Source: Variovorax sp. PCZ-1
GTDB lineage: Bacteria; Pseudomonadota; Gammaproteobacteria; Burkholderiales; Burkholderiaceae_C
Direction of reading: 5' to 3'
DNA length: 64,000 nt
NCBI RefSeq assembly: GCF_018413605.1
Contig: NZ_JAHCDN010000002.1
Coordinates: 62,001-126,000, forward strand
Made by a program: the position numbers and the translations under genes. Each line of letters starts with the position of its first letter. The stretch's first letter is position 1. Of this stretch, positions 19,314 to 27,712 are shown piece by piece. The notes beneath the pieces are model-generated. The model was not told the DNA's origin, did not search any database, and worked only from the letters and a program-made list of their open reading frames with translations.

Positions 19314-19709
19314 TCAAAAGCTTACCAACAATTCGAGCCGCTCGTCTCGTTCGGTCAAATTCAGTACCCGAAGTGCTGTGATTGTCCCTTGGCCAACCCA
19401 ATGGTCGAGCTCGCCCGGATGGAGCAGACCTGCTGGCACAGTGCCGATTCCTGAGAAAGCAAAGCGGTAAGCGCCACCATGCGTGCCCACAAATGGGCGC
19501 GCTACATTTTGCTCAATGCTCACGAACTGATTGCCTTGGCAGGTGACGCGCACCAAGGCATTGGTTTGTTGGCTCAGGCTCGTGCTGACACAGATACTGC
19601 TGGCCAATTCACGCAATTGAATGTTGACGCTGAATGAGTCGGATCTGGTAGCAGCGGTACTGGCAGTAGCCAGACCGGCCGCCAATGTCCAAGTCAACAG
19701 AGTGCGCAT
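19314..19709 (-). CDS. Small exported protein of the Csu-type pilus operon
   Basis: 131 residues with a signal peptide (MRTLLTWTLAAGLATASTAA). The mature part is beta-rich with two Cys (ASSICVSTS and VRVTCQGN), as expected for a minor pilus subunit in the CsuA/CsuB position. SCPU similarity is weak: the C-terminal strand ends RLELLVSF instead of the TITY type. Spacing (31 bases after the major pilin, 2 bases before the chaperone) makes it an operon member. Minor pilin is an inference from position. Confidence 0.65.
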   Translation of the reverse strand: MRTLLTWTLAAGLATASTAATRSDSFSVNIQLRELASSICVSTSLSQQTNALVRVTCQGNQFVSIEQNVARPFVGTHGGAYRFAFSGIGTVPAGLLHPGELDHWVGQGTITALRVLNLTERDERLELLVSF

Positions 19710-19740
19710 GATAAGGCTTCGCTTGTAGCAGCCGAAACAA

Positions 19741-20235
19741 TCAGTAGGTGATGGTCACGGTGCGTGCTTTGTCAGTACCAGCCGAGTTGTTGCAAGTACC
19801 TGCGGCAGCCAAGGTGCCAGGGGTGGCGCAGTTGCCTGATTGCGATCCAGCAATGGTGGCGTTGACTGTGTATGATTGGTTTCCACCGTTACCGGTACCA
19901 CTTGCTGCAGACAATGCCAAGGTGTAGTTCAAGTTGGTTGTCACGTCGGTGTAGGAATAGGTTGTGCCAGTTCCGGTATCGGTAGATGCGCGATCAAGAC
20001 TCAGGGCGTATGGCAAGTTGTTGGTGCAACGCACCGCGAAACTTGTGTTGCCGGTCACGTTTGCGGCCTGAAATGATGTGTAGGCGAGGTCAATATCTGC
20101 TGCGGTTGTTTGGAAACTGCAATTGGCCGTCAAAGTGATGTTGACATTGAAGATGTCCGTGGCAGTAACAGCATGTGCAGAAAATGAAGAAACCAGAGCA
20201 GCGGTCATAGCAGCCACAAGAGCGATCTTTTTCAT
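19741..20235 (-). CDS. Csu-type major pilin (spore-coat-U domain)
   Basis: 164 residues: a signal peptide (MKKIALVAAMTAALVSSFSAHA), then one SCPU domain. It begins with FNVNITLTANCSFQ, has the second Cys at VRCTNNLPY and a third pair near NCATPGTL/GTCNN, and ends with RTVTITY. This is the size and layout of CsuA/B, the polymerising shaft subunit. It is the first gene of the minus-strand operon, with AAGGATTC as a ribosome binding site just upstream of the ATG. Confidence 0.9.
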   Translation of the reverse strand: MKKIALVAAMTAALVSSFSAHAVTATDIFNVNITLTANCSFQTTAADIDLAYTSFQAANVTGNTSFAVRCTNNLPYALSLDRASTDTGTGTTYSYTDVTTNLNYTLALSAASGTGNGGNQSYTVNATIAGSQSGNCATPGTLAAAGTCNNSAGTDKARTVTITY

Positions 20236-20418
20236 GATGAATCCTTAAGAAAAGAAATTGGACACAGTTTAAATACGCACGATGTATACAAACTGGATGT
20301 TGGAAATGTAACGTACGGAAACGCTTCCGGGTTACACCTATCGTCACTTGCGTATGACCGTTTAGCGGCGAATCTGCAGAAATCCGTGCGAATGTCACGC
20401 ACTTAACAAATCGGCTGC

Positions 20419-21045
20419 TTATTTACCCAGTGTCGGGAAGAGTTTGACTAAGCCATCAGCCATCACTTCAACAGCAAGTGCAGCCAAGATCAGACCCATC
20501 AGACGAGTCATCACATTGATGCCGGTTTTGCCGAGAATGCGGGCAATCGGTTGCGCAAGAGCGAAGCATGCGAACGTAGCTAAAGCAATCACGATACCGT
20601 AACCAACGAGCGTGCCCAGCTGCAAAAACGTCTTCGCTTTCTCGGCGTAAATCACCACGGTAGACATCGTGGCAGGGCCAGTGAGCAAAGGGATCGTCAG
20701 TGGCACGACGGCAATACTGGTACGAGCGGCCATCTCTGCATCGCTCATATCGGCCTGCGCGGATTTGGCTTCTGCTGGTTGTGCGTTCAGCATCGCCAAA
20801 GATGAAGTGAGCAAGAGCATGCCACCACCCACCTGAAAGCTCGCCAAGGTGATGCCAAAGAATTCCAAGAGCTTGAGCCCCAGCAAAGCACTCAGCGCAA
20901 TGACCACAAACACACTGAAGCTCGCCACCAAAATCGTGCGCTTCCTTTGCTCGCGCGAAAAGCCTTGTGTGTAGTGAATGAAAAATGGCACACAGGCCAG
21001 CGGATTGACGATGGCCAGCAGGGTGACGAGGGCTTTGGTGTCCAT
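20419..21045 (-). CDS. MarC family integral membrane protein
   Basis: 208 residues with six hydrophobic segments typical of the MarC/UPF0056 family (LLAIVNPLACVPFFIHYT at the start, TSIAVVPLTIPLLTGPATMSTVVIY in the middle, the classic PLL.GP motif). MarC was once linked to multiple antibiotic resistance, but its role is unknown. It stands alone between the pilus operon and creD. Confidence 0.9.
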   Translation of the reverse strand: MDTKALVTLLAIVNPLACVPFFIHYTQGFSREQRKRTILVASFSVFVVIALSALLGLKLLEFFGITLASFQVGGGMLLLTSSLAMLNAQPAEAKSAQADMSDAEMAARTSIAVVPLTIPLLTGPATMSTVVIYAEKAKTFLQLGTLVGYGIVIALATFACFALAQPIARILGKTGINVMTRLMGLILAALAVEVMADGLVKLFPTLGK

Positions 21046-21121
21046 GATGGGCTTGATGAGGTAATTTCATCAAGCCTACCATGTTCACAGCACTGTCCGA
21101 TAAGCCCGATGCGGCCTCCAG

Positions 21122-22492
21122 TTACGCAGCCTCTGGAGCAACTGCTGGCGTAGATTTGTTGGCAAACTGCTCATACCAATTGATCTTCCGAGTCAATGTC
21201 ATCACGATGGCCAAAGCGATAAAGAGCATCACCGAACCCATCACCAGTGCGGTTTGTTCCAGTTGCAGCAGCACATACATGAAGGCATAGATCAGCGCGA
21301 TACCTGCGCCAAAAGGCAGGCCGCGCAATTTGCCACCGAGCATGTAGCTGGCGTAATAGGTGAGCAGCAGCACCGTGGCGCTTGCGCCAGCCGCATACGC
21401 GCGAGCAAAGCCGATGTGCTCGCTGAGCGAGACGAGCAGCAGGAAGAAGGTGCAAATCGCCGCGCCGGCCAGCAGGTATTGCACAGGATGCACACGCAGC
21501 TTTTTCATCACTTCAAACAAACCGACGGCGACGAAGGTGAGCACGACGAAGAGCAGGCCGTATTTGCTGGCGCGGTCGCTGAGCGAATAGGCGTTGACAG
21601 GCTCGATGAAGGCCACTTGCACGCTTTCTGCGCAGTCTTTTTCGCTCGCTTCTTGTTGACCGCATAAAGGCTTGGCTTGACTGACGAGCTCACCAGCATT
21701 GGTAGCCACCGCATTGAGCCGCCATTCGGCTGTGAAGCCCTGCCCGGGGCTGATGTTGCGCTCTGAAGGCGCGAAGCGGCCTGTGAATGAAGGATGAGGC
21801 CAGTTGCTGCTCATCTTGATACTCGTCGTCTCGCCCAGCGGCACGATGCCGAGCTGTTGTGTGCCAACGAATTCCACGGTGAGATCCGCGCTCCATCCTT
21901 TCTCGCTCGCGGTGACAGCGGCAGGTGGCAAGGCAGCATGCATGCCGCGCTTGTAAGTGGGGTGAAGCGTGCCGGCTTTGAGCTTGTAGTCTTGCCCATT
22001 GAATTGCGCACTCACATGCCGGATACCGCGTGGATCATCCAGCGCGAGCATCAGGATGGGCGCGCCGCATTGCAGGCGTGAGCCTATGACCGTGTTTTTG
22101 GGTTTGAGCGTGTCACCCGGCTCAAAGCTCGCTTTCAGCAAGGCTTTGGTACTCAGTACCTTAGCTTGATAAATACTGCGCGAACGTGCCTCGGTGGTCA
22201 CTTGGCTTTGCACATGGAGTGTTTGTGGCGTGCTGGTGAGAATGAACTCACGCTTTTCTTCGCTACTCGCGCCATCTTTCAAGCGCTTATCCCAGCTCTC
22301 GGTGCAGCTCATATGCAGCACGGGCCCGAGCAGTGTTTGCGCGCCTGCCACGCTCTGGCTCACACTGTTCAAGGCCTCTTGCCGATAATGCTGCCGCTCT
22401 GAAATGATGCCTTGGATCATGTGCAGAAATATCGCCAGTAGCGCGGTGGCGGCGGCCAGCGTGAGTAGTTTGGGAAGAAGGGTATTTTTCAT
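21122..22492 (-). CDS. creD: Cell envelope integrity protein CreD
   Basis: 456 residues. One N-terminal membrane helix (KLLTLAAATALLAIFLHMIQG) is followed by a large periplasmic domain (SERQHYRQEAL onwards) and a cluster of five C-terminal helices (YGLLFVVLTFVAVGLFEVMKK to VMLFIALAIVMTLTRKINWYE). This is the CreD (Cet) layout, and it follows creBC in the same direction, as in gammaproteobacteria. In E. coli CreD belongs to the CreBC regulon and affects envelope integrity. ATG 22492 is used; upstream in-frame extension to 22531 lacks support. Confidence 0.9.
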   Translation of the reverse strand: MKNTLLPKLLTLAAATALLAIFLHMIQGIISERQHYRQEALNSVSQSVAGAQTLLGPVLHMSCTESWDKRLKDGASSEEKREFILTSTPQTLHVQSQVTTEARSRSIYQAKVLSTKALLKASFEPGDTLKPKNTVIGSRLQCGAPILMLALDDPRGIRHVSAQFNGQDYKLKAGTLHPTYKRGMHAALPPAAVTASEKGWSADLTVEFVGTQQLGIVPLGETTSIKMSSNWPHPSFTGRFAPSERNISPGQGFTAEWRLNAVATNAGELVSQAKPLCGQQEASEKDCAESVQVAFIEPVNAYSLSDRASKYGLLFVVLTFVAVGLFEVMKKLRVHPVQYLLAGAAICTFFLLLVSLSEHIGFARAYAAGASATVLLLTYYASYMLGGKLRGLPFGAGIALIYAFMYVLLQLEQTALVMGSVMLFIALAIVMTLTRKINWYEQFANKSTPAVAPEAA

Positions 22493-22576
22493 CGTCGCTC
22501 CGTTGTTGTGAACGAAGCGACTGTGCAGCACTTGCGTGAGCGCAGATTGAAGTTTGTGAAGCGGTGGTGAACTACT

Positions 22577-24031
22577 TTAGATGGGCAGCAACAACTCTGC
22601 GCGGAATCCAGCAGATGTATTGGCCAAACGCAACTGCCCGCCATGCAATCGCATGATCTCACGCACGATGGCGAGACCCAAGCCGCTGCCAGATCGCTCG
22701 CCGTTGGGGCGGGGAGTACTGAAGAAACGCTCGCCTAGGCGGGGTAAGGCGTAATCGGGCACGCCACAGCCTGTGTCTTGCACTTGGATCACATGCCAGT
22801 TTTCTTCACGGCTGAGCTGCACATGGATGGTGCTGCCTGCAGGCGAAAAATCTATCGCGTTATCCAGCAGGTTAGAAATAGCCAAAAGCAGTAAATCTGC
22901 TTCAATTTTTGAATCAAATTGGCCATTCGCCGGCATAGAATCTGCGCAAACAGCTATTCTTTTGATAGCAATTGATGACTGTGATTGTGCAATGGCACGT
23001 ACCACCACATCGTACAAAGGCTGCTGTGTCAGTTGCAACAGACGCCCGCCAGACGCGGCTTGCTGTTCTAGCCGCGAGAGATGCAGCATCTGCGCCACAA
23101 TGCGCTCCAAGCGCTGGCTTTGCGCCACGACTTGCGCGGCAAAGCGCTGCCTGTCTGCGGGCAGCAAATCACCTTCGAGCAATTCACCTGAGGCGCGGAT
23201 GGCTGCGACTGGGCTTTTGAGCTCATGCGTCAAGGCGCGCACGTGGTTTTCAATGTAATCACGGCCTTCCAAGCGCTCGCGCATGGCCTGCATCGCGCGA
23301 GCCAGATCGCCCAGCTCGCCGGGCGCATTGGGCATTTGCGGCATGGCGAGGCCATTTGCCACGGGTTGACCGACCTGCTGGGCATAGCGGCGCAATTTGC
23401 GAATGTTCCAGACGGTGTAGAGCGTCACGATCACGCCTACAAGTGCTGACAGCGCAATCAGCAGCAAACCATTGACCAGCACTTTGCGCTCCGCGCGATC
23501 AATGAAATCTTGCACAGCGCTGATCGGCTTGGCCACGGTGAGTACGCCGATGATTTTCTCGCCATCGAGTACTGGCGCGGCCACATACATTACCGCGGTC
23601 TTATCGTCGCCTTGCACCTCGCGCGTGGCCCTGGCACCGTATTCGCCACGCAGGGTGCGCGCCACATCGCGCCATTTGGAATAGTCTTGGCCTTGGGCGA
23701 CGTTCTCTGAATCAAAGAGCACGATGCCTTTCACATCGGTCACGTAAATTCTGAAATCCAGTGATTGCTTGGAAAAGCCCCAAATCTTCGCGTCAATCGG
23801 GCGGCCCGCGTATTGCATCACCTGCTTGGCAAATGCGCCTTCTTTCACCTGCCCGCTTCGCACATCCTCGGTGGCCAGCTCGGCAAGGATGTTGGCTGTA
23901 TCCACCATCATGTCTTCCATCACCTCGCGCACGCTGGGCTTGATCTCGGCGCTGAAGACGCGCAGCACGAAGAAAGCCAAGATGCCATTGAGCACGAAAA
24001 ACACAAACAGCAAACGGATGCCGAGCTTCAC
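22577..24031 (-). CDS. creC: Two-component sensor histidine kinase CreC
   Basis: 484 residues: an N-terminal helix, a periplasmic sensor region (residues about 30-185), a second helix (LLLIALSALVGVIVTLYTVW), HAMP, then HisKA with the phospho-acceptor in ALTHELKSPVAAIRASGEL (His near 268), and a HATPase (NLLDNAIDFSP, DTGCGVP, GSGLGLAIV). The stop of creB overlaps its start. A stretch of the ATPase domain just before the N box (KRIAVCADSMPANGQ) is encoded by copy 6 of the dispersed repeat; the kinase motifs themselves are intact, so it is probably functional. Confidence 0.93.
   Translation of the reverse strand: MKLGIRLLFVFFVLNGILAFFVLRVFSAEIKPSVREVMEDMMVDTANILAELATEDVRSGQVKEGAFAKQVMQYAGRPIDAKIWGFSKQSLDFRIYVTDVKGIVLFDSENVAQGQDYSKWRDVARTLRGEYGARATREVQGDDKTAVMYVAAPVLDGEKIIGVLTVAKPISAVQDFIDRAERKVLVNGLLLIALSALVGVIVTLYTVWNIRKLRRYAQQVGQPVANGLAMPQMPNAPGELGDLARAMQAMRERLEGRDYIENHVRALTHELKSPVAAIRASGELLEGDLLPADRQRFAAQVVAQSQRLERIVAQMLHLSRLEQQAASGGRLLQLTQQPLYDVVVRAIAQSQSSIAIKRIAVCADSMPANGQFDSKIEADLLLLAISNLLDNAIDFSPAGSTIHVQLSREENWHVIQVQDTGCGVPDYALPRLGERFFSTPRPNGERSGSGLGLAIVREIMRLHGGQLRLANTSAGFRAELLLPI
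22921..22971 (+). repeat. Dispersed palindromic element, copy 6, inside creC
   Basis: TTCGCCGGCATAGAATCTGC then GCAAACAGCTATTCTTTTG. creC reads it on the opposite strand as IAVCADSMPA. The left-hairpin equivalent is AGCTATTCTTTTGATAGCA. Confidence 0.85.
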
Positions 24032-24714
24032 ACTTTAGCTTTCACGATGTCGAGCGAATAGCCCATGCCACGATGCGTGGTGATGAACTCTTGCGGATCA
24101 ACGGCTTTGAGCTTGGCGCGCAAGGTTTTGATATGGGTATCGACCGTGCGATCCATGCTGTCTGTCTCCAGCCCCCAGACGCGCTCGAACAAATGCTCGC
24201 GAGATAGGATGCGGCCTTTTGCTGCGAGCAGCAAGGCGAGCACGCCGTATTCACGCTTGGTTAAATCCAGCCAAGCACCCTTGAGGCTGATGCGTTGGCC
24301 GCTTTCATCATGCGTAAACACACTTGGCGGCTCAGGCGTTTGCACAGCGCGACGAAGCAGCGCCCGCACACGCGCCACCAGCTCGCGCGGGCTGAAAGGC
24401 TTGGCCATGTAATCGTCTGCGCCCAGCTCCAAGCCGAGAACGCGATCCATTTCTTCGCCGCGTGCGCTCAGCATCAGGACTCTCGCATCACCCTTGCCGT
24501 GTTGTCCACTGCGCAGCTCGCGGCAAATATCCAGCCCATTGCCATCAGGCAAGCCGACATCCAGAAGGTAAAGGGCATACGCTTGCAAAGCCATCAAGCC
24601 ACGCGCTTCTCGCAGCAGCAAGCAATGCTGCACCTTCCAGCCCTCGCGCTCCAGCGCATACACGATGGTGCTGGCAATCGCGCTATCGTCTTCGAGCAGG
24701 AGAATGTTTTCCAT
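24028..24714 (-). CDS. creB: Response regulator CreB (OmpR/PhoB family)
   Basis: 228 residues: receiver domain (LLLEDDSAIASTI; phospho-acceptor in LYLLDVGLPDGNGLD; KPFSPRELVARV), then a winged-helix DNA-binding domain (LDLTKREYGVLALLLAAKGR, DRTVDTHIKTLRAKL). It partners CreC; the two genes overlap by four bases. The stop of the upstream SDR gene overlaps its ATG, so SDR-creB-creC-creD reads as one transcription unit. Confidence 0.93.
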   Translation of the reverse strand: MENILLLEDDSAIASTIVYALEREGWKVQHCLLLREARGLMALQAYALYLLDVGLPDGNGLDICRELRSGQHGKGDARVLMLSARGEEMDRVLGLELGADDYMAKPFSPRELVARVRALLRRAVQTPEPPSVFTHDESGQRISLKGAWLDLTKREYGVLALLLAAKGRILSREHLFERVWGLETDSMDRTVDTHIKTLRAKLKAVDPQEFITTHRGMGYSLDIVKAKV

Positions 24715-25460
24715 CAGCGCCCACCCGCCACATCAAGCAATGTGCCTGTGGTGTAACTTGCTTGATCGGAGAGAAGCCAAAGAATGGCTTGTGCGATTTC
24801 ATCAGCAGTGCCTGCGCGTTGCAAAGGCAATTGCGCAGCCATACGAGCAGCGCGGCCTGGATCGCCGCCGCTGGCGTGGATATCGGTATCGATGATGCCA
24901 GGGCGCACGGCGTTCACACGAATGCCCTCGGAGGCCACTTCTTTGGCCAAACCAAGCGTGAAAGTGTCTATCGCTGCTTTGCTCGCGGCGTAATCCACAT
25001 ATTGCGCAGGTGAGCCCAAACGCGATGCCACGCTAGAGACATTCACAATCGCACCACCATTGCCACCATACTTCGTACTCATGCGCCGCACGGCCTGCGC
25101 TGCACACATGAAACTGCTGGTGATATTCGTCGCCCACATGCGCGAGAGGCGTGATACGCTCATTTCATCTACGCGTTGAGCCAAATCCACAACGCCTGCG
25201 TTGTTCACCAAACCATCCAACCTACCTAGCTTGGCATCCACTGTTTCAAAAAGCCGCAACACATCAGCTTCAATGCTCACATCTGCTTGCACAGCAATGG
25301 CCACACCGCCTGCTGCGCGTATTTGGCGCACCACGCCATCCGCCGCGAGCGAATTTGAAGCGTAGTTGACCGCCACTTGCCAGTCTTGGCTGGCGGCGAG
25401 GATGGCGGTGGCAGCGCCAATGCCGCGTGAAGCGCCAGTGATCAGGAGAGTTTGGGGCAT
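24714..25460 (-). CDS. SDR family oxidoreductase
   Basis: 248 residues, classical short-chain dehydrogenase: the cofactor motif TGASRGIGAATA, NNAG, and catalytic Ser/Tyr/Lys in VNVSSVASRLGSPAQYVDYAASKAA. The Asn-Tyr after the second beta strand (VAVNYASNSLAAD) suggests NADP(H). FabG-like, but the substrate is unknown. ATG 25460 begins the Rossmann strand directly; the longer frame to 25631 has no support. It is coupled to creB by one base of overlap and is divergent from the HCCA isomerase gene. Confidence 0.88.
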   Translation of the reverse strand: MPQTLLITGASRGIGAATAILAASQDWQVAVNYASNSLAADGVVRQIRAAGGVAIAVQADVSIEADVLRLFETVDAKLGRLDGLVNNAGVVDLAQRVDEMSVSRLSRMWATNITSSFMCAAQAVRRMSTKYGGNGGAIVNVSSVASRLGSPAQYVDYAASKAAIDTFTLGLAKEVASEGIRVNAVRPGIIDTDIHASGGDPGRAARMAAQLPLQRAGTADEIAQAILWLLSDQASYTTGTLLDVAGGR

Positions 25461-25534
25461 GGCTTGTGTCTTCAGCAGAGAAATGATTTTGTGGGTACAG
25501 TTTGCGACTCTAACAAAACATTTGAGGATGACTC

Positions 25535-26134
25535 GTGAGCAAGACCGTTGATTATTACTTCGCACCCCAATCACCTTGGACTTATCTCGGCCATGAGCGC
25601 TTTGCCGCGATGGCTGCCAAAGCAGGCGCAACTGTGCGCATCTTGCCTGTTGATCTGGGCCGCGTGTTTCCAGTCTCGGGCGGCTTGCCTCTTCCTAAGC
25701 GTGCGCCACAGCGCCAAGCCTATCGCCTGCTGGAGCTCAAGCGCTTCAGTGAACATTTGAAATTACCGATGAATATTCAACCCAAGTATTTTCCAGTGGG
25801 CGGTGATGATGCGGCCAAGCTGATCATTGCTGTGGATATCCACGATGGCACGGCGCAGGCCATGCGCGTGGCGGGAGCTGTTTTTAAGGCTTGCTGGGTG
25901 CAAGAGCGAAATATTGCTTCCGAATTGACGTTTGCAGAAATCTTGCAAAGCCTTGGCTTATCCGCCGAACGCATCGAGCAAGCACACAGTCAAGCCGTGC
26001 AGACACGCTATGACGCTGATACGCAAAAGGCGATCGAGATAGGCGTGTTTGGCGCACCCAGCTATGTGGTGGATGGCGAAATGTTTTGGGGGCAAGATCG
26101 TTTGGATTTTGTCGAGCGCAAATTGATGTCTTGA
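25535..26134 (+). CDS. 2-hydroxychromene-2-carboxylate isomerase (DsbA-like fold)
   Basis: 199 residues of the NahD/kappa-class GST family: VDYYFAPQSPWTYLGHERF carries the catalytic Ser position, and FGAPSYVVDGEMFWGQDRLDFVE is the conserved C-terminal cis-Pro and glutathione region. In naphthalene degradation this enzyme isomerises 2-hydroxychromene-2-carboxylate; homologues act in other aromatic pathways or as glutathione transferases. GTG start with GAGGAT upstream. A dienelactone hydrolase gene follows after 11 bases. Confidence 0.88.
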   Translation: MSKTVDYYFAPQSPWTYLGHERFAAMAAKAGATVRILPVDLGRVFPVSGGLPLPKRAPQRQAYRLLELKRFSEHLKLPMNIQPKYFPVGGDDAAKLIIAVDIHDGTAQAMRVAGAVFKACWVQERNIASELTFAEILQSLGLSAERIEQAHSQAVQTRYDADTQKAIEIGVFGAPSYVVDGEMFWGQDRLDFVERKLMS

Positions 26135-26145
26135 AGGAGTTTGCA

Positions 26146-26847
26146 ATGGGACAGATGATCCACTTAACCAGCGCTGATGGCGCGCAAATCGCTGCTTATG
26201 AAGTTGAGCCACAAGGCACACCAAAAGGTGCAGTGCTTGTATTACAAGAAATCTTTGGTTTGAACGGTCATATCCGCAACGTCGCTGATGGCTATGCGAA
26301 AGAAGGCTATTTCGTGATCGCCCCCGCCATGTTTCATCGCGTAGCCGCGGGCACAGAGCTGGGCTACACGCCAGAGGATATGCCCAAAGGCTTCGCCCTC
26401 AAAGCCGCAGCCGAAGCGCTCCTGCCGCAATTGCTAGGTGACGTGCAAGCCGCGATAGACCACGCTGCTCGCGCAGGCAAAGCCGCCGGCGCACCGAAGA
26501 CTCTCAAAGTAGGCATCGTCGGCTATTGCTGGGGCGGCCTCATGAGCTGGCGCGCCGCGCAAAAACTCCAAGGTCTCTCTGCCAGCGCTCCATACTACGG
26601 TGGCGGCATGACGAAAGAACTCAGCGGCGCACTGCATTGCCCCGTGATAGCTCATCTCTCCGACCGTGATGATTACGTGCCGATGGATGGCGTAGCTGAG
26701 TTGCAGAAAGCCTATCCGCAAGCCACGGTGTACATCTATCCCGCCAAACATGGCTTTAACTGCGATGAGCGTGCTTCTTATGATGAGCCGAGTGCTAAGT
26801 TGGCGCGCGAGCGAACTTTGGCTTTCTTCGCACAGCATTTGACTTGA
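26146..26847 (+). CDS. Dienelactone hydrolase family protein
   Basis: 233 residues, alpha/beta hydrolase of the DLH family. The nucleophile elbow GYCWGG places Cys near residue 128; Asp (SDRDDYVP) and His (PAKHGFNCDERASYD) complete the Cys-Asp-His triad. DLH converts dienelactone to maleylacetate in chlorocatechol-type pathways, though many paralogues have other esters as substrates. ATG 26146 is backed by AAGGAG six bases upstream; longer frames overlap the previous gene. The left arm of the inverted-repeat cassette begins only 5 bases after its stop. Confidence 0.9.
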   Translation: MGQMIHLTSADGAQIAAYEVEPQGTPKGAVLVLQEIFGLNGHIRNVADGYAKEGYFVIAPAMFHRVAAGTELGYTPEDMPKGFALKAAAEALLPQLLGDVQAAIDHAARAGKAAGAPKTLKVGIVGYCWGGLMSWRAAQKLQGLSASAPYYGGGMTKELSGALHCPVIAHLSDRDDYVPMDGVAELQKAYPQATVYIYPAKHGFNCDERASYDEPSAKLARERTLAFFAQHLT

Positions 26848-26852
26848 GAGCC

Positions 26853-27033
26853 GCTTCGCGTTTCACACCACCCGCTCACCTGCCACGTGACGTGCCCGAA
26901 AAAGCCGAGGACTGTCTTTTTCTGAGCACGGTGCATGGTTTCCCGAGCTGCCATCTTTTGTAGCGGTGATTACATGGCTGGCCGCGCCCGACCAAGACAT
27001 TCTTCGTTTTTTCAGACCCATCACGCGGCGGAT
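26853..27033 (+). repeat. Left arm of a 181-bp long inverted repeat
   Basis: The reverse complement of 27713-27893 aligns with this stretch over its whole length at about 90% identity by eye, with small gaps near the outer end. Blocks identical in both arms include CGTGCCCGAAAAAGCCGAGG, GTGCATGGTTTCCCGAGCTG, GGCTGGCCGCGCCCGACCAA and TTCGTTTTTTCAGACCCATC. Inside the arm, GAAAAAG/CTTTTTC can pair as a hairpin. No gene is evident in the arm. Confidence 0.92.
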
Positions 27034-27128
27034 TAATAAGGTTAGTTCGCTGAAAATTGCACCTAAGTATCGGTGTCCTCATGTTTAGATGACTATGATT
27101 AGTTGAATTCGATTACTCCATCATCTTT

Positions 27129-27677
27129 ATGGCATTACTCGCAGAATCACTCGTCGAAGAATGGCTGAACCGTCAAGGATTCTTTACTGTTCGTGGCGTG
27201 CGTGCGGGTGTTGACGAACTGGATTTACTTGCAATTCGTCCTAGGAAAAACGGCTTAGGATTAGAAGCGCGTCACGTTGAAGTACAAATGAGCGTAAATC
27301 CAATCGCTTATATCTCTTCATTGACCTCTGATCAGACCAAGTTGTACGGTAAAGGTAAGACATCGGCATGGAGGCGACCTGATGAGGCATTGCCTATATC
27401 AGTTGCGGCTTGGGTCAACAAGAAATTCTTGAAAGACACGAAAATACTCGCTCGGAATCGAGCATGGCCAGATTTGCAATGGACCTTCCAATTTGTGCAT
27501 GGCAAAGTCAAGCACCATGCAGAGCTGACTTTAATTGCCAGTTATGGCATCGAACTGATTCCATTTCATTCTGTGTTGTCTGATCTATGCGATAACGTAG
27601 ATAACTCACCGAAAAGTGGTGCTGGCTCTGACATAGCTGATATGTTTGCATACTACGAAGAGTATCGCGATCGATAA
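27129..27677 (+). CDS. Hypothetical protein with a PD-(D/E)XK nuclease-like N-terminal pattern
   Basis: 182 residues that I do not recognise as a named family. The first 55 residues show a restriction-endonuclease-like core: Glu in helix one (LAESLVEEWLNRQG), Asp32 in VDELDLLAI, then VEVQ with Glu51-x-Gln53, i.e. E-D-x18-E-x-Q. The Gln in place of Lys occurs in some family members. The remainder (WVNKKFLKDTKILARNRAWP, HHAELTLIASYGIELIPF) has no motif I can name; the end is acidic (YYEEYRDR). No signal peptide or membrane segment. It is AT-richer than its surroundings and the only gene between the inverted arms. A defence, toxin or element-maintenance nuclease is a guess. Confidence 0.6.
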   Translation: MALLAESLVEEWLNRQGFFTVRGVRAGVDELDLLAIRPRKNGLGLEARHVEVQMSVNPIAYISSLTSDQTKLYGKGKTSAWRRPDEALPISVAAWVNKKFLKDTKILARNRAWPDLQWTFQFVHGKVKHHAELTLIASYGIELIPFHSVLSDLCDNVDNSPKSGAGSDIADMFAYYEEYRDR

Positions 27678-27712
27678 TTACGGCACCAATAAGAAGGCAG
27701 CTATAGGAGCAG

